Positions 13,001-24,247 of a stretch of DNA of 64,000 bases are shown piece by piece. Numbering within the stretch: position 1 is the first letter of the stretch; each line of letters starts with the position of its first letter. This DNA is from Oscheius onirici. Its lineage: Eukaryota; Nematoda; Chromadorea; Rhabditida; Rhabditidae. The notes below the pieces were generated by a model. It did no database searches and was not told the origin of the DNA. It was given only the letters and a program-made list of their open reading frames with translations. The translations under genes and the position numbers were made by a program. Location: assembly GCA_932521025.1 (NCBI GenBank), contig OW051470.1:2404501-2468500 (forward strand). The letters are read 5' to 3'.

Positions 13001-13605
13001 TTCAGATTCAGTTCCCGTTTCTGTATCGGCGTCAGTCGATGATACCTCATTCTTGCCGCTTCGGCCTGTCGCGCCTTCTTCATCCGTTCCTTTTCCGTCT
13101 TGTCTGGACTGAGCGTAGACATTCCCTTACTGACCGGCATCTGTACTATCGTCTTGCCAGGAGTGGACAAGAGCTGTCCATTCGTGTACTGGACGTTGGA
13201 AGACATCTGTGAACCCAGAGAAATGCTCTGAGCTCCAGCATGGGTGGACTGTGTGCTCCAGTTATTGGAACTTGTCGAAGGCTCCAGAAAATACCCGTCT
13301 TGGAGCATACTGGACAATTTTGTCTCGTCGTCCGTCGAGTTCAGTCTGACTGTCTGAGGACCTCGTGACTGTTGCACCTGAACCGAAGCCGAAAATCATA
13401 GCAGGACCGAGAGACTCACAATGGTACCATTGTTCGGGATGAATGTCGTAGCACCGTAGCCGTTCGGGGCTGACGTCGAAGTTGTATAGGTTGTCGTCTG
13501 GTAGGTCGACGGATAGAGACTCTGCAGACTCGAATGCATCGAATTCTGAGAGTTCTGCTGGTTGACCCGAGGGTCTGTGTAACTGTAGGTGAGGTTCTGG
13601 TTCAT
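10044..13605 (-). CDS. STPR-like basic-repeat protein, upstream paralogue (gene A)
   Basis: Seven coding exons, about 577 aa, all phase 0: 13605-13420, 13377-12913, 12488-12147, 11856-11572, 11380-11132, 11091-10984, 10142-10044. The N-terminus is rich in Gln, Ser, Thr and Tyr. Four basic units follow, for example QAEAARMRYHRLTPIQKREL, WAEAARQRYARMTPEERRAH, KAEAARMRYHRMTDEEKRMY and RAEAARARYQRMTPDQRKSY. The C-terminus is Gln/His/Val-rich without acidic or basic blocks. This is the layout of a nuclear DNA-binding or transcription-associated protein (inference). The ATG directly follows CTTTTTCAGGT, so an upstream noncoding exon or spliced leader is likely. Gene B starts only 200 bp downstream on the same strand, so an operon is possible. 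Confidence 0.8.
11426..11541. repeat. short hairpin element in intron of gene A
   Basis: ACCGTAATCTTTCGTTTCGAGAC at the left is mirrored by GTCTCGAAACGAAAATTCTTAGACTACGGT at the right, giving a 116-bp fold-back with about 25-bp arms. A related stretch, GGTCTCAAAACGAAG, occurs in an intron of the SWR1-like gene near 41748, so this may be a dispersed family. No target duplication was recognised. Confidence 0.55.
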
Positions 13606-13607
13606 AC

Positions 13608-15705
13608 CTGAAAAAGAGTTTTGGACAATCTTGAGAAGAGTTTTGGAGAAGAAGATAAAATAGAAAAAGGCTTTCATAAAGGAGAATGAAAGATGTAAAT
13701 GAGGAGGAAAAGTCGGTAACAAACTGGGTCTAAAGAGTAAGAAGCTGCGGGGCGGAAGTATCCTACTTATTGTTAGTTTGACAGACACTTGTCAAGATAT
13801 ATCCCCAGACTTGCCAAAATGAATTTCTCCGAAGATAACTCTTGACAAATCGCGCAGAAATTAGAATTGAACTATATTCTGTATGTAAAAAGATTAGTGC
13901 CAAAAACAATAAAAAAACGCAGTTCAAGTTGTTTCAAAGAAGCTTTAGCGACTGGTAAGACAGATAGCTTAGCATACAGCTCATTAGAGCAACTGGAAGG
14001 GTTAAATCTGGAGACATTTGGGTTGAAATAAGGATGGGATATGAAGACGGCACTGTCAGAAGGAATAGTGAGAAGAAGGTACGAGAATGGGATTGTAGAA
14101 CTCAAAAAAAAATGAAGGAGGAAGAATCAGATAGGCTATCAATCTTATTGCCATATGGAGAGAAAACGGAGCTATTATTCGACGAATCAGATAGGTCTTT
14201 TTGAAAGAAAGGGGAGGCCAACAAAGAGTTGGAAGATGTAGAGATGGCCAAAATGTTCTTGAAGCAAAAACTGAACTCCATGAATGCACCCGATGTGTTT
14301 GTTCTGAAAAACCTGTAGTAAAAGGCTTCAGACCATGTCCTAGAAGTTGCGAGTTGGGTAATTTTCCTTCAAGGCTTCATGTTTTAAAGTCTTCGTAAAG
14401 AAACGTTAGGTAGCTACTGATCTCTGGAGGCTAGTGTAAACTGTCGAAATCCCATCTTGCCTTGGCAAATTCTTCTTCCCATGTTTTGTCTTAGCAAAAA
14501 GCAAAAAAAAGTCAAATAATCCCATTCTGATCCCTTAAAAAATCCCGATTCGAAACTCGCGCTCTATTCCTATACAGATCTGCCCATGGCGAAGTAGATA
14601 CATTGAAAAGGAGAGGGAAAAGATAAGGGTCGAGACCGAGAGAGGGCTGTGTTTGTGGGGGCTGTTAGATAGAGCGCAGTTTACATCGGGATAGGTCAGA
14701 AGGGAGAGAGAGTCTGTCATCTCCGGAGGCAGAGGGACTAGGAGTTTGACGCTTCTGAGGAGAGAGTCAAGAGAAGAGATCGAGTGGAAAGAAGAGAGTC
14801 GGATGGGAGAGATAGCTTGGACGCGAGGAGACCAGCGACGCGTGACCGCGACGCGAGAGCACATTGATTAGAGGGAGAGGGAGAGAATGTGGGACGGTTA
14901 CCGATGCAATAAACTGACTTGCAGAGGGCAGAGGGGAAATAATAAAGCGCGGTTTTGAATAGGGAAGAGACTGAGAAATTGTTAATAAAATGGGTTTAGG
15001 ACAGTAATTTCCGGATGCATGTCTGGAAAGCGATAGAGTCGACTAGGATAGTACAAGCTTTTGAAAAAGTTATAAAAACGACTGTATTATTTTTGCTCTC
15101 TTCTATGGTATCTTTATACAGCTTCCACAATTTTCTAGAGGAGATTCAACGAGATATCTAGGTTGTACTGTCAGACTGAACTGGATGTGTACCAGTCTCT
15201 GTTATTCAGTGGGTCATGTAAGCTCCATAGAAAATTCAGGACTTTCAATAAGATGACAGCCATCCAAGTTACCGTTTTACTCTATTTGGTTAGTTTACCC
15301 GACTGTTCTGAAGGGGAAAGATCCACAGATTTACGAAACTTGTGAGAAAGTTTTAGGTTGCTGTGTAATCATGACAACCTTCTAACTTTGACTGATTGTA
15401 GGCTAAGGTGAGCTTTGTATCAAAACTAGGAACTGAGAAGGGTGGTGGAGAGATCAACTCTCTTCCTCTCCAGTATTGTCACAAACTGGTCCTCTCACTC
15501 CGGGTTACCTATCTTTCCAGTTTACTGACACACTGACATGAGACACGAAAACCTCAACAGTCTCCGGACACGGTAAGACAACCCATTCTTTCCCGCTACA
15601 GGTATATTCTTTGAACCATGACAACACATACATTTCCGATGAGACATCTGTTCAAACACTCTCTCAAACTGTCTCGATTTCCCTCCCAATACCCTTAACA
15701 TTTGA
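13608..15705. other. upstream region of gene A, no gene recognised
   Basis: No open frame with domain character was seen. A purine-rich/CT-rich segment lies near 14580-14880 with CpG-containing words (GACGCGAGAGC, CGACGCGTGACC), which might be a promoter or first noncoding exon of the minus-strand gene A. No start-site motif could be fixed. Confidence 0.4.
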
Positions 15706-15803
15706 ACCATCAATTCCGAGGGGCCAAGGAGTTTGACTTGAAATCAAATGGGCTCTCTGCTGGCAGAGAGAGACCTGCACAGGTTTGAATCCTGTTCAGT
15801 GCG
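15706..15803 (+). tRNA. tRNA-Ser(UGA)-like sequence, probably a pseudogene
   Basis: A type-II tRNA fold can be drawn. The D stem is TCC/GGA (15715-15717 with 15728-15730). The anticodon arm TTTGA-CTTGAAA-TCAAA (15732-15748) gives anticodon TGA at 15739-15741. The long variable arm has an 8-bp perfect stem, CTCTCTGC/GCAGAGAG. The T arm ACAGG-TTTGAAT-CCTGT is perfect, and a TTTTT terminator follows at 15810. However, the 7-nt acceptor halves ACCATCA and TCAGTGC match at only three positions. Every internal arm is intact and the acceptor is broken, so it is called a pseudogene or a chimaeric insertion. Confidence 0.6.
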
Positions 15804-17935
15804 AACCCTTTTTGGTCAAATTTAGACAAATTTTTTACTCTCCCGACTGGTTCAATCGATTCCGAACACCAGATGGGTCCAATAACCCCTTATTGCCTGT
15901 TAAATGATCGGGTGAATGCTCAGCCTCTGGAAAAAAAGCCTTATCTAATCGTCCTTCAATACTGTCGTTAATTCCGCTTCCAATTAAGCAATAATGAGAG
16001 AGAGCAAACTTGGATCCATTTCCGGAGGGCATTCGACGTAAACAAGTAATTTTAGAAGCGTGGTGGTCTGGCTAGGTGTAGTCAACAATAGCTGTTGGTT
16101 TTGTTAGAGGAACTTTTTGAAGCCGAGCAGTCTCTGGACCTGCTCGTTCTTTTGTAACAATCTGCTCGTAATATCCCCTCAATATACCTGTCTTGTTAGA
16201 AATTTGAAAATAGTCTAACTGCCGTAATAAGTGTTGGACGTAGAGTCACAGCCAATCCTGAACGCTTACTCTAGGAAGTTTCAAAAACTTTTACAGCAGT
16301 CTAAAGTCACAGATTCATCTTAAACGTAGTCTCGACTTCAAAGGTGTGCTCGTGATGAGAAAGCTATAAAATCTTCAAGTAGGAATAAGCTATTAGATCT
16401 TGAGGTTGGATACTTGTCTGCTCTACCAGGTCACAGTTCGTTCTTTGTCTAATGAAAATCCTAGAAGTTGTGTTCTTCAATTTCTAGCTTTAGGGAACTT
16501 TCCAATATTAATCTCACAAAGTTAGTCAAAAATACCCAAGATTTCATTGCGAGGAACACCACTAATAAGGGTCCGAGTCGCATTACCTGTTTGATAGCAT
16601 TGATTTGTCAACCAGCACCTAACTCTGTATAAGGTAACAATCGATCTGGTTATTGACTAAATTACCGCATCTGAATGAACAGTCAGTTTCCGTATAAATG
16701 GACTTTTCCTTACTGTTCATAAAAGAAGGTAGTCATTACGGAGTACAGAACAACCCAAAAACTGTAGAATCCTGTCCCCAAAAATGCGCTTCTCTCATAT
16801 TCAAATCTTTCAAAAAATCACTTTCGCGCGTCTAGTCTCTCTCTTGGTTACAAGCAGTCTTTTGTAGGCGATTCGGGCCTCTCTCTCTCCGACCTACCCT
16901 CGGGACACATTCTCTCACTTACTTCTGGGCCACAGTGACAGACACGCAGGTATCCTCTCTCCTCCCCGCGACGGCGTCTCCCAGAAGAGAGTCAGAGGGT
17001 GGTAGGGAGAAGGGAAGAGAGGCGACGAGACACAGCTGCTGGCTGACGGGCAGGGTGGGCTGACTCTCCGCTCTTGCAGCTCTCTCTCAATGTTAGGGAT
17101 CGATGCGGCTGTTTCGGCTCTCCCACCCAACTGTACTATTTCGTCGAGAGGCTGACCACACCGTCTCTCCACGGGACACACTATTTCGTCATCGATTCAC
17201 TGCGCTGCCTGTGGCCTCCGAACACAACGACCCCCAACGCTCTCCTGGTCGTTCTGCACTATCTCCGCGGGAAAATCTCTGAGGCTTCAGCGCTATTTCC
17301 CCCGAGTATGGGGAGGAGAGTCTCAGTCCCTACTCTGGCGCTGAGACGGAGAGAAGCTCTTGCGTTCTCTGCGACTCTGCCGAGAGTATGGAAAGAGGAT
17401 TTAGGGATACTGTACAGGATAGGGACTCTCAAAAAAGAGTGGAGAAGCATGCTTGCTAAATCTACTGAACAGGGACAATATGAACAACTGAAGAACATAA
17501 TGGATACAGTAACACGTAATTCAAAAACTGAAAATCTCTTTGACAGATGTCTTTGGCCAGAATCCATCAAAGAAGTGACAGTGACACCCGTTGGCTACCC
17601 GTTGATTACTAGACGAGAATAGGATAGACAAGAATATCAAAGATGTTGACGACAAAAACTTTCAAATTCAGAAACTTGTTTCACTACTCGTCCGAGCTAT
17701 TTCAATGTTGTGGGAACTACTTCTACTCAATCGAGAGGTCACTCGCTTGAAGCCTCATAAAAGTTCAGAAGATAGGTTGAGAAGATGTTCTAGAAGAGTG
17801 TACCTATTTGGAACTGCCAGTCTGTCAGAGAAAATCACAAGATGAAAGAACAAAACCCTTTTGAACTATAAATGTTCATTTCGCCGCATAGAGAAGAATC
17901 TTGAACAGTCGTCTTCTTCTCCTCCTCCCTCTTCT
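15804..17935. other. gene-poor interval
   Basis: No exon chain could be supported. A GC-rich, CpG-containing stretch at 16900-17400 carries an open frame of about 180 codons on the + strand, but it begins without an ATG and has no domain character. It may be a promoter or untranslated first exon for a neighbouring gene. Confidence 0.35.
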
Positions 17936-20376
17936 TCACTTCTTCTTGTCCGGCTTGTGGATGGTGAAGGCGACGTTGAGCTCCTTGCTCACCTGCATCA
18001 CAGCTGCCGAGTTGTCGAACTGGCCACAGTAGTGCGGCGCCGAGAAGATTGTGACCAGACGACGGTCACCGAAGAACTCGTACCCATCCTGGACGACCTG
18101 ATGAGCCCTGACGACCAGATCCAGACTGTGCATCTTACAAAAGTTTTTCAGAGCCTCCGATCCGAAGATGCGAGCAGCTCCGCGTGGGGACTCTTCATAG
18201 TTCTGGATGGTCGGATCAGGATCGGCCCACGTCAGATCGGCAATGACGCCAATGTCCGGAATGTCACAGGGACGCTCGATTCTGTCCAGCTGCTTGAAGT
18301 CGTGCAGCTCTTCGCTGATTCCGCCGTGCATGCAGAGGATGCGCTTCTCGATCCGGGCACAGAAGGGCATCGTGTAGAAGGCGTACTGGAAGACCTCGTA
18401 GAGGTGGGCAGAATATCTGGAAGATTCTTTGGATTAAGGGGCAGAATTGTATGGGAAAGACAGCGACATTTTGATTCGGAACTCACTTATACAGTTACCT
18501 CTATCAGAGACACCACCTCATACAATAAACCGCCTTTTTCGGCTTGAAGAACACATTTTTGAGTTTGTGATGTTCTACAAAGGTGTAGCCCTTGATCTGC
18601 TCTACAAGTTTGTAAAACATCAGAAAATAGGAAAATGCTTTCTTTCTTCAGCCCGAAATAGAGGTAATGGTAGAGGGCAAAAGCGCTGAATTTGAGCTTC
18701 CGCAAAAAATTTTCTTCGCTAAACTTTTGTTTTGCTGCCTAAAACCAGGAAGGCTATGTATGTACAATCGGCTATGGACTCTTAAGACGGCTTTTTCAAA
18801 CTTGGACTAGAATGTTACATTTGTACAGAATACATAGAGAAGGAATAAAAACCAACCTCTTCTTGACCTCGACAAAGAATCCGTACTGCATGTTGACCGG
18901 TCGGGATTCGTGGTTTCCGCGCAGCAGAGTCACCTGATTGGGGTAGAGCAGCTTGTAAGCGAAGAGCAGCACGATGACTTCCAGACTGTAGGGTCCGCGA
19001 TCGACGTAGTCTCCGAGGAAGAGGTAGCTGTTCTTGTCCGAAGGAAAGCCGTTGATGCTGAACAGGGCCAGCAGATCCTCGTATTGACCGTGTAGATCGC
19101 CACAGATTTGGACGGGAGAAGAGACCTTGAAGCTGGGTAATAGTAAGTTTGAAAAGGAATGTCTTTTTTGTTGGTAGCAAGGACAAGAGTCGTGACATTC
19201 AGAAGTTACCAGGTTGACAAGTATACAGGGACAGAGCGACAATATGTTTAATAAACGGACAAATGGGAGGGGATCGAAAGGATGGCTCTTGTGGATTTCT
19301 GTTCCAGCACGTGGTCCCATTTCGAGTTTCAGTTCAGCACTTTTTATCCACAATGTCCAGTTCTTGGCTCCTTGTTCCTCGGTGTACAGTATTGGACAAA
19401 AGTCTGATTTTCACAACAAGGGAGCATACATGAAAGAACAGATATATGTTTAGGACGAGAGAGAAACCGCAAGTCAGGACCGGAAGAGGCATAGGGAGGG
19501 CTAGTAATTTTGAACCAGAACTACCGTCATCTAGTGAGTGAAGTGATGAGCTCAGGTAGGTCTATCCTCAAAGAATGGAATAATACGGATGAGTAGAAGA
19601 ACCTCTTTTGTAACTGTTACCATCCAGTACAAACTACCCAGCTCCCACCTAACAGGCAAGAGACCACTGGATAGGAAGGAAAGGAAGCCCATTATTGGAA
19701 TATAATGAGTTAAGGGAAAAGGTACACAGATACAGGAACCGTAGGACACAGAACAGTTGAACATGGACAAGACTCAGACTCTGTGCATTCATGTTCCGGT
19801 TGGTGTATTGTATTGATTCGTCTTCGTATCGTCCCAGTAACTTTGTAGCAATCTTTCCTCAGTTTCTCGACTCATTCTCTCGCCTTTCTCAACACTTTTC
19901 CAGTCGTTCTTTTGCTTTCCTCGTTGTTCCTTCGATGTACAGAAAGGCACAAGACTCTGAGTCCTACATAGAAGAGGGACAACATGTGTAACAAGAGAGT
20001 ACATGGAGAGGAACACGATCAAGCAAGAACACAAGACACAAGGACAATAAATTCGATTTGAGTGAGAGGCTTCGGTAGAATTCAGAGATGAATAAGAGAG
20101 ACAGTAGTTACTACTTCTTTTGGAAGTCAGTTCAGTTCTAACTCAAAGGACAAGAGAATAAGAGATAAAAAGTATACCCACCTCGATCATGTTCTTCTGA
20201 CTCCAGAAGACCTCCCTGACGCGGTAGCACAGCTCGAGCAGTTCGTTTTCCGTGAAGAGCGATTGGCAGAGAGCCGGCTTCCAGTCCTTGGTCAGTCTCG
20301 TCACGATCGATTCGGCCCACTTCAGAATCTTGTACTTGCGCTGGGAGCCCTTCTTTTCCTTGTCCTCGGCTGCCAT
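17936..20376 (-). CDS. PP1-type serine/threonine protein phosphatase (PPP family)
   Basis: Three exons (20376-20182, 19125-18857, 18416-17936) give a 314-aa protein in frame. The PPP signatures appear in order: ICGDLHGQY (metal-binding Asp and His), GDYVDRG, RGNHE and SAPHYCG. The family dephosphorylates Ser/Thr residues with a two-metal centre. Compared with classical PP1 it is divergent ([14 protein letters not shown] before the first motif, a short KPDKKK tail). Nematodes carry many such divergent PP1-like genes, often expressed in the male germ line. The exon 2 start uses a weak TCAAG acceptor at 19126; it was chosen because it alone restores both the frame and the PP1 spacing. The next gene downstream on this strand is the STPR-like pair, across the 4-kb gap. 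Confidence 0.88.
18548..18640. repeat. dispersed repeat fragment in phosphatase intron 2
   Basis: CTTGATCTGCTCTACAAGTTTG...AACATCA near 18590 is nearly repeated at about 11998-12032 in an intron of gene A (CTTGATCTGCTCTACAACTTTG...AACATCA). In the 18.5-kb copy the flanks also form a small inverted repeat (GATGTTCTACAAA and TTTGTAAAACATC). It is probably the remnant of a short interspersed or MITE family. Confidence 0.45.
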
Positions 20377-21660
20377 CTTCGGGTAGAGAGACGACCTTCT
20401 TGGCTGGAGACACTGGCGAACAATGGCTTGAAGCTAGGATAACTGACTTTGGAGTTAGTTTTGACGAGTCTTGACAGGACTACTCTGGTAATTTGTCGGA
20501 GCAAAAGCAATTACTTGCAACTTGATAGAATTACAAACTTCGGCTTTAGTTTCTAACAAGTCGAACACGGTGGAAAAAGACTTGGGCTGTGGTCCGAAGA
20601 TGCGAAAAGAAGGCACTGTATGCCCGAGTGAACGAAGCTCTTCATCCCGTCATATAAACATATGGTCACCTCTAGGGAGAATCAAACTGTCAGAAGAGGC
20701 GATCAGTGATTAATAACGAACAGAACAATTTCCGTACCCAGATAGGATCAGTTTCTTTTTGTTAGACGATTCGGGTAAAAGTCTGAGACAGCATTTATGT
20801 CATTCTTTCACTTATATTTTTCTGTCCAATGAATTCGCAATATCTCTAGAACAACTACTGTTCCTTGCCCAAACTAACAGAATTGTAGTACGCCATTTGA
20901 AAAAATCCTGTATCAAATTCTGAGCTAGAAAACAGTAAGTTCTCCAGTCTGAAACGGTCTGGATCTATTCGGAGCTATGCTACAGCGGTCACATCTCAAT
21001 ACGTTTTCTTGAGAAGAATTGTGAGGACTGAACTGTAGCTCTCACTTTACTGTCCGCTATCTGTCCGTAAGGACGAGTTGTCTCAGTTGTTTGTCAATGT
21101 TTTATATGACTCCTTCTTCAACGAGCTCCTTCTCTACAAGACCCCAAAAGTTCGAGCGAAGCTCTGCTTCCAGGACTAGGATAGGTAAGTTCCTTTTCGT
21201 GACGATGGGGCACTACGATGGTACAATGCTTCGCCTCAAATCTGCGGCTTGAACAAAATCAAATGCCGAGAAGATGATGCATCTAAACTATTCAAAAGCT
21301 ATGGTGTCTGTGGCTGACTCTGTCTGTGTCTGTTTGTCCATGCCCACGAGAATCGTCGTAGCAAGTCAAGAGTTGTCAAGATTAGATAGCAAGTCACTTT
21401 TGAACTTGTAGTTTTTACAAACTTTGGCTTCTACTGTGTTAGAGGCAAGTAGAAAGCTTTAGAAAACGGTAAAGAGCAGGCAGAAAAGTTTGGCCCTAAG
21501 ACGCCGCCAGGCGACGAAGTCGGCTGGTTTTAGATGATCTAGCCTGTCCTGAAAGTCCTCATGTTGCTTGCTCTCTTAAGAATCCCACCCGAGTCCCCAC
21601 TTTCTTTCCCCCTACAACAGGAGAACAAAGCATCTTGTAGAAGATTTATATTGTTCTCAG
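20377..21660. other. intergenic interval
   Basis: It lies between the start of the phosphatase gene and the end of the kinase gene, both on the minus strand. No coding exon, RNA gene or repeat structure was recognised; it presumably holds the phosphatase promoter. Confidence 0.4.
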
Positions 21661-23006
21661 TTACTTCTTGAGCCAGTCGGGCACGAACTTGGCTCCTTTG
21701 AGACTGCTGCTCATCCAGTCCGTCAGAATGCCGTTGAGAGTCGTGTAGACGGAGCTGCTGACCTCTCCGGACAGCGTCTTGGTCATTCGGAGCAGAGCCG
21801 GCTCACTCGACAGCTGCGTCTCGTAGTCCTTCCAAAACTGCTTCTTCTCCTTGACTACCTCGGTCACGTTCAGATTGCCCGTCCAGGAGAGACGCAGGAC
21901 GAGATCCAGAAGAACGTAGAGCCAGGCCTCGAGATCCGTCCTCATCGACACTTTGACTCGTTTGTGACAGTCTAAACTCCAGTAGGGCAACGTGAAGCCG
22001 TCCACTACTCCCAGTCTACAATTCTTCAGTCAACTTGAAAATAATGAAAAAACTCACTTGATGATCTTTCCCGGCTTGACAGCATCTCCAAAGTCCATGA
22101 GGAAGACTCTGTTGGCGTCTCGACCGACTCCAAAGGCCAGATTGGTCGTCTTGATGTCGCGATGGATGTACCTCTTGTCGTGGAGTTCCTCCAGAGCAGC
22201 CAGAGCTTCTTTGGCAACGAAGATTGCCGTCGGAACACTGAGTTGACCCTTGTCCGTCCGGAACTTTTCAATGTTCTTGTCCAGCAGGTTCATGACAATG
22301 AAGGGCATATCACAGACTTTGCCAAAGTCTATCGGCTGTGTCGAGACGTTCTTCTTCTTCTTGTTGACCAAGGTCTTCATGACGGTGTACTCTCTTTTGA
22401 TCAAGAGAGCAGCACGTCGACTTCCCTTCCTCAGCTGCGTCTTCATCATGTAGACGCCGTCCTTCTCCACCTGCTTGCCATTCTTCCAGACGTTTCTCGT
22501 CACAATGTACAGAGCCGAGTAGCGTCCCTCGTTGTACTTGCTCTTGATCTCGTACGTCTTCTGTCTCTCGTCCTCCACAGTGATCTCGTCTCCGTCTACC
22601 AACTCGGCCCGATCCTTCAGATGCTTGTCCAGACAGTCGGCCTCGGTCGGGGACAACTTCTCCACAAAGGCCAGATCCGGTCTCTCGTCGGCCACCATGC
22701 TGATGAGGTACGTGTCCGGATGACTGACCGAGACGTGTCCCGGCATCGAGAGCTTCTCCTTCGACATGGGCAAAACCGGCACGACGGCGCCTTGGGTGCT
22801 GATTGCACTGGGAGTCTTCGTCTTGCGACTCGACTCGGAACTGGAGGAGAACGAGTCGTCAGTCCTCTTCGTCGGCTTCTTCTTTGACGTCTTCTTCTTC
22901 TTCTGCGGCTTCAGTGAAGACTTTTTCTTCTTCTGCTTCTTGTTCTGAAACAGTTGGAATTCGTGGAGAGAGACGAGGTAGAACCAACCATTTCCTTCGG
23001 CGGCAT
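21661..23006 (-). CDS. CK1/TTBK-like protein kinase, nematode-type
   Basis: Exons 23006-22989, 22944-22058 and 22015-21661 encode 419 aa. The first exon holds only MPPKEM. A Lys-rich low-complexity segment (KKQKKKK, KPQKKKKTSKKK) then gives a basic N-terminal tail. The kinase core follows: an N-lobe region with the VYMMKTQLRKG lysine, the catalytic loop YIHRDIKTTNLAFG and the metal-binding motif LMDFGDA. The HRDIKxxNxxxG form and lack of an APE motif fit the CK1/tau-tubulin kinase group, which is greatly expanded in nematodes and mostly sperm-enriched (family knowledge). A longer start in another frame was rejected because the GTTGGT donor joins cleanly to the AACAAG exon. Confidence 0.85.
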
Positions 23007-23796
23007 CCTGGCAGAACTGACTTGGACTCTTTGACAAGACACCTTTCATTGCCTAGTTTAGGATTACCGTAAAACTTTACTTGAAGAACAAGTTTGGACT
23101 TCTTTTGGCAATAACTTATAGCTTTTTGACAAGTCTAGAACTTGCAGAAAACTTCTGTTCCTCAGATCCGTAGCTTCAACTGGAACAAAGGCTACGATTC
23201 AAGGTTCACAAGCCAGGACAGACAAGATGAGTTTTTTTTTTCAGGCCAACATGAAAATAGTACTGATTCGATTGATTGAACCGATTTCGTCTCACTATAT
23301 TATCTTACGTTCACCTCTTATTCCATTCCCCTCTCCAAATCAAATCTCTACACCAGAGATTTTCCCGCACACGCCAGTTACTGTGCCCTGTCAAACAGTT
23401 TATAATCCTCTTCTAGACTGGGGTGATATCGATTTTGTTTGTTTATCATACCCCATTTCAGTTCTCTTTCCAAAGTTTTTGCGGAACAGAACTATGTTTT
23501 TCAGTGGTTAGGTTAGGCCCGAGAGAACAAACCTCAAAAGCGGGTCCTTTCAAGACAACGAGATTCTTCAATTTCAGCGGCCTCTTTTCACACCCTCCGT
23601 CTAGAAAAGACTCATTACTCTTCTGTTCAATTGGCCTCTGTCTCTCCTGGGAGATGATCTCTCTCATTCTGATCCACATGTTGCCTCGAGGGCGAAGGCA
23701 CGGCGTCATCTAATTAAACTCTCTCCCTCAATTCTCTCAGAGAGACGCCATGTGTTCCATTTTCTCTCCTTTCTCCTGAACAGAAGGTAGTATATA

Positions 23797-24247
23797 TTAG
23801 GTCGCCAACTAAGTATTTAAAAAACACTCATAACATTTTGCAATTTCAACGAAATCGGGCAAACTCAGTTCCAAAATGTAGGTCTATCCTAGGCCGAATT
23901 AATAGGCTATATGAGAGACCTGGATATCTTACCGTCTGAGCACAGTGAACGGTTCAAGTTTTGACAAAAACAGTATTTTGCCCATAACTCTTTAGGGTCG
24001 AATCCTACCAAAAAGTTGTCAATTAGTGAAAACCTCAGCTTAATGAGACGAGTATTTTGCTTTTTTGAAAAACGATTTTTGCTTTCGGATCAGTTCTAAA
24101 CTGAAAATGCCTGGATGGCGCAGTGGGTTTAGGAAATTCACGCTGGAGCGACCAGGGTTCGAGTCCGCCGAGAGGAAATCTTTTTGTTTTTTAACTGTAG
24201 CATTCTACTGGGCTGAATATTTTTTAAATACTTAGTTGGCGACCTAA
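23797..24247. mobile_element. mariner-type MITE, 451 bp, 28-bp perfect TIRs, TA target
   Basis: Both ends read TTAGGTCGCCAACTAAGTAT followed by TTAAAAAA in inverted orientation, identical over 28 bp. Both sides are flanked by TA inside TATATA runs. The start TTRGGTYGCCAACTAAGTA resembles the terminal repeats of mariner elements (mellifera-type, from family knowledge). There is no transposase frame inside, so the element is non-autonomous and moved in trans. It carries a tRNA-like segment. Confidence 0.85.
24109..24176 (+). tRNA. tRNA-like sequence inside MITE, degenerate
   Basis: An A box TGGCGCAGTGGG (24116-24127) and B box GGTTCGAGTCC (24156-24166) are correctly spaced for pol III. The T stem pairs at only two positions around the loop, the acceptor halves do not pair, and no anticodon stem is clear. 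It is best read as a tRNA-derived promoter or pseudogene captured within the element, not a functional tRNA. Confidence 0.5.

Noticed and set aside
17074-17622. 182-codon open frame on the + strand
   Set aside because: It begins without ATG, sits in GC-rich DNA and has no domain character or splice context; a composition effect is more likely.
17861-18547. 228-codon + strand frame opposite the phosphatase
   Set aside because: Antisense shadow of the PP1-type last exon.
22162-22887. 241-codon + strand frame opposite the kinase
   Set aside because: Antisense shadow of the kinase exon, which has clear HRD and DFG motifs.
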